Below are positions 30,852-39,528 of a stretch of DNA of 64,000 nt, piece after piece. The number at the start of each line of letters is the position of its first letter. Position 1 is the first letter of the stretch. Made by a program: the position numbers and the translations under genes. The DNA is from Mycobacterium sp. 852013-50091_SCH5140682 (lineage in GTDB: Bacteria > Actinomycetota > Actinomycetes > Mycobacteriales > Mycobacteriaceae), in NCBI RefSeq assembly GCF_001665685.1, contig NZ_LZTB01000018.1, forward strand, positions 1-64,000, given 5' to 3'. Under the pieces are notes generated by a model that saw only the letters and a program-made list of their open reading frames with translations, had not been told where the DNA came from and ran no database searches.

Positions 30852-31687
30852 CACCTGGTCGCCTCCGCCGCGTCGATGCCGGCCGGCCGTTCGCACTGAA
30901 ACCGCAACACCAGATCGGCCGCCACACTCACCGCGATGGTCGCCGGCTCCTTACCGGTGATGCCGCGCAGCCCGATCGGGGTTGTGATGCGGGCCGCCGT
31001 GGCCTCGTCGTGCCCCTCCTCGGCCAGCCGTTTGGCGAACCGGCGCCACTTCGCCGAAGACCCGATCAGGCCGATCGAGCCCAGGTGCCCGCAGCGCAGC
31101 GCTGCATCGCACAGCGCAGCGTCCTCGGCATGGTCGTGAGTCATCAACAGCACATGGCAGCCGGCCGGCAGCTCGCCGAGCACCAACTCCGGCACCACCG
31201 CGTGGTGGGTGTGCACGCTGGCCTCGGCGTCGGCGAGGAGCGGCGCCAGCCGCTCCGGCTCGACGTGCCGCGCCCGCGAGTCGACCAGGTGCAACTCGAT
31301 GTCATGGCGGGCCAGGATCCGGGCCAGCTCGCTGCCGACATGGCCCATCCCGAAGATCGCCACCGCGGGCACTGCGGGCAGCGGCTCGAAGAGCACGCTC
31401 ACCTCGCCGCCGCAGCACTGGACGCCGTGGCGGGCCGGGGCCCGCTCGGTGAGGCCCCAGGTGCGGGTCTCCAGCTCCCGGGTGCCGCTGGCCAGCAGAT
31501 CGCGCGCCGCGACCAGGGCCGACTCCTCCAGGTTGCCACCGCCGATACTGCCCCAGCAGTTGTCCGCGGACACCACCATCTTCGCCCCGGCCTCCCGAGG
31601 CGCGTGACCGCGCACGGCCAACAAAGTCACCAGCACGGCAGGCACCCGCTGCGCGCGAAGCCGCGCCGTCACGTCCAGCCAGTGCAT
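30851..31687 (-). CDS. xdhC: XdhC: molybdenum-cofactor maturation factor for xanthine dehydrogenase
   Basis: About 278 residues with an XdhC/CoxI N-terminal domain (GSIGGGNLEESAL, QCCGGEVSVLFEP with the conserved Cys pair) and a Rossmann-like C-terminal domain (IFGMGHVGSELARIL; IGSSAKWRRF). XdhC binds the cofactor, guides its sulfuration and delivers it to XdhB. The start is ATG 31687 (MHWLDVTARL), one base after the xdhB stop; the longer reading runs into xdhB. Confidence 0.9.
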   Translation of the reverse strand: MHWLDVTARLRAQRVPAVLVTLLAVRGHAPREAGAKMVVSADNCWGSIGGGNLEESALVAARDLLASGTRELETRTWGLTERAPARHGVQCCGGEVSVLFEPLPAVPAVAIFGMGHVGSELARILARHDIELHLVDSRARHVEPERLAPLLADAEASVHTHHAVVPELVLGELPAGCHVLLMTHDHAEDAALCDAALRCGHLGSIGLIGSSAKWRRFAKRLAEEGHDEATAARITTPIGLRGITGKEPATIAVSVAADLVLRFQCERPAGIDAAEATR

Positions 31688-31688
31688 G

Positions 31689-34070
31689 TCAGGTGCCTCC
31701 GGCGATCTCGACGGCGGGCGCCTCGGTGGGCCGCAGGGGAGCATCGGTGGAGCGAGCGCGTTCGATCGCCCAGAACACCTGCTCAGGGGTCGACGGGCAG
31801 CCGAGGTCGACGCAATGCCCGGTCGGTCCGAACGCGGCGACCGCCTCGCGTAGCGCCTCCCGCACGCTGAAGGCCAACATCAGGGGCGGTTCGCCGACCG
31901 CCTTCGACCCGTACACCGCGCCGTCCTCGTGCGCCTTCTCCAGCAGCGTCACGTTGAACGTCTCGGGCATCTCGGAGAAGCTGGGCAGCTTGTAGGTGCT
32001 GGCGGCCTGCGTGGCCAGCCGGCCTCGGGACGGCCCGTCCCCGGTATCCCAGCGCAGGTCCTCCAGGGTCAGCCACCCGGCGCCCTGCACGAACCCACCC
32101 TCCACCTGGCCTCGGTCGACCAGCGGGGACAGGCTGTCGCCGACGTCGTGCACGATGTCCACCCGGCGCAGCCGATAGGCGCCGGTGAAGCCGTCGACCT
32201 CCACCTCGCTGGCCGCCACCCCGTAGGCGAAGTACTTGAACGGCGATCCCTGCATGCGCTTGGCATCCCAGTGCAGCCCCGCGGTGCGGTAGAAACCGGC
32301 CGCCCACAGCTGCACCCGCTGGTGGTAGGCGAGGTTGACCAGCTCGGTGAATACCAGCTCGCGGGGTGCGCCCAGCCCGGTCACCTTGCCGTCGGTGAAC
32401 CGGACGTCGGCCGGATGCACCCCGAGTTCTTCAGCGGCCACCTCGGCCAGCCTGTCCTTGATCTGCTCGCAGGCGTTCTTCACCGCGCCGCCGTTGAGGT
32501 CGGCGCCCGAGCTGGCCGCGGTGGCCGACGTGTTGGGCACCTTGTCGGTGCGGGTCGGCGCCAGCCGCACGGACGACAGCGGCACTCCGAGTGCGGTTGC
32601 TGCGACCTGCAGCATCTTGGTGTGCAGGCCCTGGCCCATCTCGGTGCCGCCATGGTTGATCAGCACCGAACCGTCCTTGTAAACGTGCACCAACGCGCCG
32701 GCCTGGTTGAACGCGGTCAGGTTGAACGAGATGCCGAACTTCACCGGCGTCATGGCCAGCGCCCGCTTTGTGTGCTCGTGGGTGGCGTTGAACGCCTCGA
32801 TCTCGACCAGGCGCCGATCCACGTCGCCGCTCTCCAGCACCTGGGCCCAAGCCCGCACGATGCGTTCCGGGTGGCGCACCTCCTGGCCGTAGGGCGTGGT
32901 CTGCCCGGCGGTGTAGAAGTTGCGCCGGCGCAGCTCGCGGGCGCTCAGGCCGAGAGCGGGCGCAACCTGGCCCAGGATGTTCTCGATCACGAGCATGCCC
33001 TGCGGCCCGCCGAACCCGCGGAACGCGGTCTGCGAAGTCTTGTTGGTCTTCGAGATCCGGCCATGCACCTCGATGTTCGGGATCCAGTAGGCGTTGTCGA
33101 TGTGGCAGAGCGCCCGGCCCTGCACGGGTTCGGACAGGTCGAGGCTCCAGCCGCCGTCAGCGGTCAGCGTCGCGGTCAACGCCTGGATCGTGCCGTCGTC
33201 GGCGAAGCCCGCTTTCCAGAGCGCGTGGAATCCGTGCCGCTTGCCGGAGATGGTGATGTCCTGGGTCCGGTTGAACCGGACCCGCACCGGGTGCCCGGTG
33301 ATGACGGCGCCCAGCGCCGCGATGGCCGCGTAGCCGTGGGGCTGCATCTCCTTGCCACCGAAGCCGCCGCCCATGCGCAGGCACTGCACAGTGACCTCGT
33401 GGTTCGACTTGCCCAGCACGTGCGAGACGATGTCCTGCGTTTCGGTGGGGTGCTGCGTCGAGGACTGGATGAAGATCTGCCCGTTCTCGTCGATGCTCGC
33501 CAGCGCCGCGTGGGTCTCCAGGTAGAAGTGCTCCTGCCCGGCGAACTCGAACTCGCCCTCGAAGACGTGCGCGCAGCCTCCGAAGGCTGCCTCCGGATCG
33601 CCGCGGAGCAGCGTGGGGCGGGCTCCCTGGTAGCTCTCCGCGGCGATGGCCTCCTTGATCGTGATCAACGACGGCAGTGGGTCGTACTCGACGGCTACCT
33701 TGCTTGCGCCGATCCGGGCCGCTTCCAGAGTCTCGCCGAGCACCCAGCACACCGGGTGCCCGTAGTACATGACTTCGCTGGGAAACAGCGGCTCATCGTG
33801 CTTGATCCCGGCGTCGTTCACACCTGGCACGTCGGACGCGGTGAGCACATGCACCACCCCGGGCGCGGCCAGCGCGGGCGCGGTGTCCATCGACCGCACC
33901 TGGGCATGCGCGTGCGGGGCCTGCACCGGGTAGGCGTGCAGCGTGCCGGGGTAGCGGCTGACCAGGTCGTCCGTGTAGAGGGCGAGCCCGGTGACGTGCA
34001 GGTCCGCGCTCTCGTGTGGCATCTCGACGCCGACCACGGGAGACGGCGGGCGGGTGCTGAGTTCACTCAT
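31689..34070 (-). CDS. xdhB: Xanthine dehydrogenase, molybdopterin-binding large subunit
   Basis: About 793 residues of the Moco subunit. QTAFRGFGGPQG, GTEMGQGLHTK and the near-C-terminal GEPPLML (catalytic Glu) match bacterial XdhB. It oxidises hypoxanthine and xanthine to urate with XdhA. The start is ATG 34070 (MSELSTRPP), overlapping the xdhA stop as ATGA; the extra 53 codons upstream belong to xdhA in another frame. Confidence 0.92.
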   Translation of the reverse strand: MSELSTRPPSPVVGVEMPHESADLHVTGLALYTDDLVSRYPGTLHAYPVQAPHAHAQVRSMDTAPALAAPGVVHVLTASDVPGVNDAGIKHDEPLFPSEVMYYGHPVCWVLGETLEAARIGASKVAVEYDPLPSLITIKEAIAAESYQGARPTLLRGDPEAAFGGCAHVFEGEFEFAGQEHFYLETHAALASIDENGQIFIQSSTQHPTETQDIVSHVLGKSNHEVTVQCLRMGGGFGGKEMQPHGYAAIAALGAVITGHPVRVRFNRTQDITISGKRHGFHALWKAGFADDGTIQALTATLTADGGWSLDLSEPVQGRALCHIDNAYWIPNIEVHGRISKTNKTSQTAFRGFGGPQGMLVIENILGQVAPALGLSARELRRRNFYTAGQTTPYGQEVRHPERIVRAWAQVLESGDVDRRLVEIEAFNATHEHTKRALAMTPVKFGISFNLTAFNQAGALVHVYKDGSVLINHGGTEMGQGLHTKMLQVAATALGVPLSSVRLAPTRTDKVPNTSATAASSGADLNGGAVKNACEQIKDRLAEVAAEELGVHPADVRFTDGKVTGLGAPRELVFTELVNLAYHQRVQLWAAGFYRTAGLHWDAKRMQGSPFKYFAYGVAASEVEVDGFTGAYRLRRVDIVHDVGDSLSPLVDRGQVEGGFVQGAGWLTLEDLRWDTGDGPSRGRLATQAASTYKLPSFSEMPETFNVTLLEKAHEDGAVYGSKAVGEPPLMLAFSVREALREAVAAFGPTGHCVDLGCPSTPEQVFWAIERARSTDAPLRPTEAPAVEIAGGT

Positions 34071-35527
34071 GACGTGACCCCCTCTGGTACTGCGGACTCG
34101 GCGTGGAATTTGAGCAGCGACTGTTCGAGCATCGCCGCGCGGAAGGCGGCGCTGGCCCTGTGGTCGTCGATCGGGGTGCCCTCGTGACCAAGCACGGCGG
34201 CAGCCTGCCGCACTGTGTCGGCGGTCCACGGTTGACCGCGCAGCGCGTCTTCGGTCGCAGTGGCCCGCAGCGGCGTGGCGGCCACCCCGCCGAGGCCGAT
34301 GCTCACTCGCTGGACGACACCATCGACGACGTCGAATGCGAATGCGATTGCCACACTGGAGATATCGTCGAACCGGCGCTTGGCGATCTTGTGGAAGGCG
34401 ACCATCGGGGCGGGCGGCATCGGGATGCGGATCGCCCGGATCAGCTCGCCTTTCGCCTTCACGGTCTGCCGGTAGCCGGTGAAGTAGTCGGCCAGGGCGA
34501 CCTCGCGATCGCCGTCGGGCCCGGCCAGGACAACCTTGGCCTCCAGGGTCAGCAGCGCGGGCGGAGCGTCACCGATGGGGGAGGCTGTGCCCAGGTTGCC
34601 GCCCAGCGTGGCGCCGTTGCGGATCAGCCGGGATGCGAACTGTGGCCAGAGCTGGTCGAGCAGCGGGATCCGTCCGGCAAGCCACCGCTCGGCCTCGGAC
34701 AGGGTGAGCGCGGCGCCGAGTTCGATCTCCGATGGGCCGACGCTGAACGTGCGCAGTTCGGGCAGCCGGTCCACCGCGACCACGAAAGGCGCGCGGGAGC
34801 CACGCAGGTTGACTTCGACGCCCCAGTCGGTGCACCCGGCGATCACGGTAGCGTCCGGCCGCTCGGCCAGCAGTGCGACCGCCTCGGCCAGGTCGGCGGG
34901 CCTGACGTATTCCGCGTCGCCGACCCGCACCCGGGTGGCGGGCGCCGCGGGCGCGGGCGTGGCGCAGCGCTGGGCGAAAGAGTCGTCGACGGGCGGGGCG
35001 CCCAACGCGTAGGCCGCATCCCGGATCGGGCGGTATCCGGTGCAGCGGCACAGGTTTCCACTCAGCGCGTGCAGATCGAAGCCGTTCGGACCGTGTTCAT
35101 GGTCGGCAGCCTGCTTCCCGTTGCTGCTCGGGTCGGCGGGGGTGCGGTCAGGCCGGTAGTACTCGGCTGCCATCGAGCAGATGAAGCCGGGCGTGCAGTA
35201 CCCGCACTGGGAACCGCCGCGACGCGCCATCTCCTGCTGCACCGGATGCAGCGCACCCGGCTTGCCGAGACCCTCTGCGGTGACCAGCTCCTGGCCGTCC
35301 AGTGAGAGTACAGGCACCAGGCAGGCGTTCAGCCCGGTCCAGCGAGTGCGGCCGTCGCAGTCGGGCCGGGCCACCATGATCGAGCAGGCTCCGCACTCGC
35401 CCTCGGCACAGCCTTCCTTGGCGCCGGTCAGCCCTTGGTCGCGCAGCCAGTCGAGCGCGGTGACGTGTGGCTCGACATCGATGACCTGGCGCTGTGCACC
35501 GTTGACCATAACTGTGGGTGTCGTCAT
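34067..35527 (-). CDS. xdhA: Xanthine dehydrogenase, FeS/FAD small subunit
   Basis: About 486 residues. Plant-type [2Fe-2S] ligands C40, C45, C48, C69; second cluster C108/C111 and C160/C162 (NLCRCTGYRPIRDA); then an FAD domain from about residue 195 (TVIAGCTDWG; RNGATLGGNLGTASPIGD). It passes electrons from the Moco site to NAD. Start ATG 35527 overlaps the stop of the 8-oxoguanine deaminase gene as ATGA; the longer open frame upstream is an out-of-gene extension. Confidence 0.93.
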   Translation of the reverse strand: MTTPTVMVNGAQRQVIDVEPHVTALDWLRDQGLTGAKEGCAEGECGACSIMVARPDCDGRTRWTGLNACLVPVLSLDGQELVTAEGLGKPGALHPVQQEMARRGGSQCGYCTPGFICSMAAEYYRPDRTPADPSSNGKQAADHEHGPNGFDLHALSGNLCRCTGYRPIRDAAYALGAPPVDDSFAQRCATPAPAAPATRVRVGDAEYVRPADLAEAVALLAERPDATVIAGCTDWGVEVNLRGSRAPFVVAVDRLPELRTFSVGPSEIELGAALTLSEAERWLAGRIPLLDQLWPQFASRLIRNGATLGGNLGTASPIGDAPPALLTLEAKVVLAGPDGDREVALADYFTGYRQTVKAKGELIRAIRIPMPPAPMVAFHKIAKRRFDDISSVAIAFAFDVVDGVVQRVSIGLGGVAATPLRATATEDALRGQPWTADTVRQAAAVLGHEGTPIDDHRASAAFRAAMLEQSLLKFHAESAVPEGVTS

Positions 35528-36933
35528 GGCGCCGTTCCTTCCTTGCAGGTCACGGTACTCGCGCGAGCCAGCAGCGTGCGGTGTGCGCGGACCGCGGATT
35601 GGGTGATTTCGTGTTCGTCGACGGTGACCACGTGGTCTCGTTCGACCACTGTCCGGCCGCCGACCATCAGCAGCTCGAGCGGCGGTGCGGCGCCCAGCAC
35701 CAGCGCGGCGACCGGGTCGGCGATGTCGGCGTGTGCCAGGCCGTCGAGCCGCCAGACCGCGACGTCGGCCTGCTTGCCCGGCTCCAGGGAGCCGATCTGG
35801 TCGTCCCAGCCGAGCAGCCGGGCACCGCCTATTGTGCCCAGTTCCAACGCATCTCGCACCGCAAGTGCCTGCGGACCCCCGCGGGCGCGGGCGAACAGCA
35901 GGGCGTGCCTGGCCTCCTCGATCAGCGAGCCGGCCTCGTTGCTGGCCGCGCCGTCCACACCCAGGCCCACCGGAACCCCGGCTGTGCGGAGGTCCGCGGT
36001 GCGCGCGATGCCGGCGCCGAGCCGGGCGTTGGACGACGGGCAGTGTGCGACGCCGGTCCCTCCTGCGGCCAGCTTCTTGATGGCGGTGTCGTCGAAGTGG
36101 ATGCCGTGGGCCAGCCAGACGTCGTCGCCGAGCCAGTCCAGCGCCTCTAGATACTCCACCGGTGTGCGGCCGAAGCGCTCCCGGCAGAACTCCTCCTCGT
36201 CGGTGGTCTCCGCCAGGTGGGTGTGCAGTCGCACGCCCTTGTCCCGCGCCAGCGCCGCGGCCTGCCGCAGCAGGTCCCCGGTCACCGAGAACGGCGAGCA
36301 CGGCGCCAACCCGATGCGGAGCATCGAGTCCGGGCCCGGGTCGTGATGGGTGTCGATCGCGTCGGCGCTGGCCGCCAGGATGGTGTCGATGTCCTCGACC
36401 ACGTGGTCCGGGGGCAGCCCTCCGTCGCGCCTGCCGAGGTCCATCGAGCCGCGCGTAGGCATGAAGCGCACACCGACCCGCCGCGCCGCCTGGATCTCAG
36501 CACCGAGCACGTCCCCGCCGTCGGCCGGGAACACGTAGTGGTGGTCGGTGGAGGTGGTGCAGCCGGTGCGGGCCAGCCACGCCAGCCCCGCCCCGGCGGC
36601 GGCCGCGACGATATCCTCGTCGATGCCGCCCCAGACCGGGTACAGCGTGGTCAGCCAGCCGAACAGGCCCTCGTCGACGGCCAGCCCCCGCGTCACCCAC
36701 TGGTACAGGTGATGGTGGGTGTTCACCAGCCCCGGCGTGACGAGACATCCGCTCACATCGGTGCGCGAGCCGTCCAGCTCGACGGGTGCCCGGCCGGCCC
36801 CGACGGCCGCGATCCGGCCGTTCTCGATCACCACGTGCCCGATCGCGTGTTCGGTGCGGGCGCCGTCCATGGTCACCACGGTGGCGCCGTCGAGGATGAC
36901 GCGCTCAGGTGCCACGCCGCCGGTGCCGGTCAT
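35524..36933 (-). CDS. 8-oxoguanine deaminase-like amidohydrolase
   Basis: About 469 residues of the TRZ/ATZ amidohydrolase group. Zinc ligands HxH in NTHHHLYQW (H73/H75), HTHLAETTDEEEFC, GIHF and GVDGAASNE are present. HLAETTDEE and the context fit 8-oxoguanine deaminase (urate-forming, PA0142 type) rather than atrazine chlorohydrolase. I start it at ATG 36933 because GGGAG (36946-36942) precedes it by eight bases; ATG 36948 overlaps that site. The permease stop is 21 bases upstream. Confidence 0.85.
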   Translation of the reverse strand: MTGTGGVAPERVILDGATVVTMDGARTEHAIGHVVIENGRIAAVGAGRAPVELDGSRTDVSGCLVTPGLVNTHHHLYQWVTRGLAVDEGLFGWLTTLYPVWGGIDEDIVAAAAGAGLAWLARTGCTTSTDHHYVFPADGGDVLGAEIQAARRVGVRFMPTRGSMDLGRRDGGLPPDHVVEDIDTILAASADAIDTHHDPGPDSMLRIGLAPCSPFSVTGDLLRQAAALARDKGVRLHTHLAETTDEEEFCRERFGRTPVEYLEALDWLGDDVWLAHGIHFDDTAIKKLAAGGTGVAHCPSSNARLGAGIARTADLRTAGVPVGLGVDGAASNEAGSLIEEARHALLFARARGGPQALAVRDALELGTIGGARLLGWDDQIGSLEPGKQADVAVWRLDGLAHADIADPVAALVLGAAPPLELLMVGGRTVVERDHVVTVDEHEITQSAVRAHRTLLARASTVTCKEGTAP

Positions 36934-36954
36934 GTTCGTGTCTCCCATATCGGC

Positions 36955-38889
36955 TTATGTGTCCAGGTGTCGGGTTCGGGCGGAGTGGATCGGGTTCGCG
37001 TCGGCCACCAGCCGGTCGAACCGGTGCGCAGCGATCTTGGCGATCTCGATCAGCGCCGCGGCATGTTCCTGGGTCGGCGAATTGTTCAGCCGGTCCCAGC
37101 CGTGACTCAGCAACTGGTCGATGTTGACGTGATCGCGCACGGCCATGATCAACGGGAACCCGAACTGATCCCGGTAGTCCTTGGTCAGCGACGCCAGCTC
37201 CTCGTGTTCCTGCTCGGCGAGGCGGGTCAATCCGAGCACCGACTGGTCGGACTGGGAGTCCTCTCCTTCGTCACCGGCGGCCACCGATACCGCCCCGAGA
37301 TCGGGGTAGGAGTTGATCAGCTGCGCCTGCTCCTCCGGGGTGGCTGCGAACAGCGCCTCCTGGAACGACCGGCGCAGGTTATGGGTGTCGGTGAAGGGGC
37401 GTCGGGCGTACGCCCGTTCGACCACCAAGTCCGGGCCCTGGAACAGGCCGGAGAAGGTCCGCACGAAGTCCTCCGAAGACATGTTGTTCACGTCGTTCAG
37501 CCGCACCAGGTTGGCGCCGGGTGTGCCCGCCACCGCTGGGCCGCGACCTTTACCGATGTGGTGGAACACCACGTTGAGCACGATCGCGGTGATGCTGCCC
37601 AGCGTGATCCCGCTGCCCAGGATGATCTGCGCCCACTGCGGCACCGCCTTGGCCACGTCGGGCTGGACGGTCACGTACATGGCCAGGCCGACGCTGGTGG
37701 CCACGATCACCACGTTGCGGTGGTCGTGGAAGTCCACCCGGGAAAGGGTCTGGAAGCCGACCACGGCGACGGTGGCGAACATGGCCAGTGCGGCGCCGCC
37801 GAGCACCGGGTGCGGGATGCCGGCCACGATCGCCGCCGCCTTCGGTAGCAACCCGAGGATGATCATGATGACCCCGGCCGTGGCCACCACGTAACGGCTC
37901 TTGATCCGGGTCAACCGAACCAGGCCGACGTTCTCGGCGAAGCAGGTGTACGGGAACGAGTTCAGGACGCCGCCGATCATGGTGGACAGGCCGTCAGCGC
38001 GGAGTGCGCGCGCGATGTCCTCGCGCACGATGCGCTTTTCCACGATCTCGCCGGTGGCGAACACGTCACCGGTGGTCTCGACCGCGGTGATCAGCATGAC
38101 CACGATCATCGAGACGACAGCGGCCAGCGCGAACTTGGGCCAGCCGAAGTAAAACGGCGTGGTCACGCCGAACCAGGACGAGATGGCCACATCGCTGAAC
38201 TGGGCGTCGCCCAGGATCCAGGCCACCACGGTGCCGACGACCAGGCCGGTCAGCACGGCCACGGTGGCCATGAAGCCCTTGAACACGCGCTGGATGATGA
38301 CGATCAGGGCCAGTGTGCCCATCGCGTAGGCCATGTTCTTGCCGCTGGTCGGGTTGAGCGTCGGCCCGGCTCCGCCGGCCGCGTCGGCCGCCGCCACCGG
38401 CAGCAGCGCGATGCCGATGATGGTGATCACCGAACCGGTCACGACCGGCGGGAAGAAGCGGATCAGCTTGGAGAAGAACGGGGCGATCAGGAAGGTGAAC
38501 AGCCCTGCCACGATGACCGCGCCGTAGATCACCAGAAGCCCGTTGGTGCCGCCTCCCGCGGCCAACCCGATGGCGATCATGGGGGAGACCGCGGTGAAGG
38601 TGACCCCTTGCAGCAGCGGGAGCCGCACCCCGATCTTCCAGAAGCCCACCGACTGGATGATCGACGCGATACCGCAGGTGAACAGGTCGGCATTGATCAG
38701 GTGGATCAGCTGCGTGGTGGTCAGCCCGATCGAGTTCGCCAGCAGGATCGGGACGATCACCGCGCCGGCGTAGAACGCGAGTACGTGCTGGAAGCCGTAC
38801 ACCGCGAGTTTCGGGACCGGGAGGATTTCGTCGACCGGGTGCTTGGCCGGACGTTTTTTCGCGACGTTGGCAGACTTGGTTTTGGTCAT
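36955..38889 (-). CDS. NCS2 purine permease fused to an OHCU-decarboxylase-like domain
   Basis: A 644-residue protein. Residues 1-450 are an NCS2 nucleobase:cation symporter with about 12-14 membrane segments and the AVETTGDVFATGEI signature. Residues about 465-630 align with 2-oxo-4-hydroxy-4-carboxy-5-ureidoimidazoline decarboxylase (VNNMSSEDFV, ERAYARRPF, DYRDQFGFPLI, IEIAKIAAHRF). In that domain the catalytic HPxL reads Y528-P-D-L, and the SxxEQ motif reads S545-x-x-D548-Q549. A single uninterrupted frame supports a true fusion. Likely imports xanthine, guanine or urate; activity of the soluble domain is doubtful. Confidence 0.88.
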   Translation of the reverse strand: MTKTKSANVAKKRPAKHPVDEILPVPKLAVYGFQHVLAFYAGAVIVPILLANSIGLTTTQLIHLINADLFTCGIASIIQSVGFWKIGVRLPLLQGVTFTAVSPMIAIGLAAGGGTNGLLVIYGAVIVAGLFTFLIAPFFSKLIRFFPPVVTGSVITIIGIALLPVAAADAAGGAGPTLNPTSGKNMAYAMGTLALIVIIQRVFKGFMATVAVLTGLVVGTVVAWILGDAQFSDVAISSWFGVTTPFYFGWPKFALAAVVSMIVVMLITAVETTGDVFATGEIVEKRIVREDIARALRADGLSTMIGGVLNSFPYTCFAENVGLVRLTRIKSRYVVATAGVIMIILGLLPKAAAIVAGIPHPVLGGAALAMFATVAVVGFQTLSRVDFHDHRNVVIVATSVGLAMYVTVQPDVAKAVPQWAQIILGSGITLGSITAIVLNVVFHHIGKGRGPAVAGTPGANLVRLNDVNNMSSEDFVRTFSGLFQGPDLVVERAYARRPFTDTHNLRRSFQEALFAATPEEQAQLINSYPDLGAVSVAAGDEGEDSQSDQSVLGLTRLAEQEHEELASLTKDYRDQFGFPLIMAVRDHVNIDQLLSHGWDRLNNSPTQEHAAALIEIAKIAAHRFDRLVADANPIHSARTRHLDT

Positions 38890-38903
38890 GGGAGTGCCGT
38901 CTT

Positions 38904-39062
38904 TCAGCAGAGGCCGGGGGTGTTCAACCAGGCGGGTTCGGAGCCGCCATCACGTGCGACGGAAGTCTCGATGAGACCGTGCGGACGGTCGGTGTCGTGG
39001 TAGTAGCGCACGTCCCGACTTCCTGCCTTCCCGTACTGGTTCGATCCGAGAACGATCCTCAT
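38904..39062 (-). pseudogene. Uricase with large in-frame internal deletion (52-codon remnant)
   Basis: A 52-codon frame with ATG 39062, a GGGAG ribosome-binding site and an intact TGA. Residues 1-25 (RIVLGSNQYGKAGSRDVR) match the uricase N-terminus (VVLGxNQYGKAEVRxVR). Residues 26-52 (RPHGLIETSV ... EPAWLNTPGLC) match the uricase extreme C-terminus, which in Arthrobacter uricase ends RPYGLIEAT ... PIWSNIAGFC. The roughly 250 residues between, including the active site, are missing. The junction is near 38985-38998. The stop is 14 bases before the permease ATG, so it may now act as a leader peptide. Confidence 0.85.
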
Positions 39063-39528
39063 GGGAGCTCCCTTTGTGCGGTTTCGCTCAGGTACTCCGA
39101 AGGCGGAAACGCTCTCCTGGAGACCGTCCGCTTCCGATGCACGTGTGCTTGAAATTTCGCATCGTGAGAAGTGTATTTCGTAAAGCGAACTCATCGTGAC
39201 CTGCGTCACAGTGGTTGTCAAGACCCCGGCGGCACTGAAATCGGACGCGCGGTGTGCCCACAACGCCGGTCGTCGAGTTCGTGTCCACGCCTTGGCGCGA
39301 CGTTGCGGTGATCTGGTCAGGTGAAGCGCTTTCGGCCTGCCCTCTGCTGGATCCGGTCGGTCCGTCCGACGTGAGATTGCGTGCCGAGCTGTCCGCAATT
39401 CCGCACGAGCGCACGCCGGGCAACGTCTGACAACGGCCGTCGGTAGCGACACACCGGCAATCCTCCCCAGTCACAGGAGTAACACCAGGCACACTGGTCA
39501 CTAACAACGACGCCTGGAGGGTATAGCC
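39063..39528. other. 466-base non-coding region between the purine cluster and sepIVA
   Basis: Divergent intergenic region. The left part holds the predicted purine-cluster promoter and a CRP-like palindrome (39193-39221), plus TTCG-N5-CGAA (39177-39189) and two ATCGTGA repeats (39161-39167, 39193-39199) in the leader. The right end holds the sepIVA ribosome-binding site TGGAGGG. Between about 39225 and 39510 I see no convincing gene or RNA. Confidence 0.6.
39193..39221 (-). promoter_or_regulatory. Predicted purine-cluster promoter with CRP-like site
   Basis: On the minus strand TTGACA (39221-39216) and CACGAT (39198-39193) are 17 bases apart. The palindrome TGTGA-N6-TCACG (39210-39195 on the minus strand) fills the spacer and overlaps the -10. 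It differs by one base from the mycobacterial CRP consensus TGTGA-N6-TCACA. The expected leader is about 120 bases. Confidence 0.5.

Noticed and set aside
34070..36301. 744-residue reading of xdhA with a long basic N-terminus
   Set aside because: The first ~258 residues are antisense-like Arg/Ala/Gly-rich translation of the 8-oxoguanine deaminase gene in another frame; the true start is ATG 35527.
36955..38889. Permease-decarboxylase fusion caused by a frameshift or assembly join
   Set aside because: The frame is continuous with normal codon use across the junction (about residue 450-470), and the linker shows no repeat or stop remnants.
29523..39500. Genomic island with mobility genes
   Set aside because: No integrase, transposase, tRNA target, or direct repeats at the edges were seen. 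The cluster may still be horizontally acquired, but the sequence shows no mechanism.
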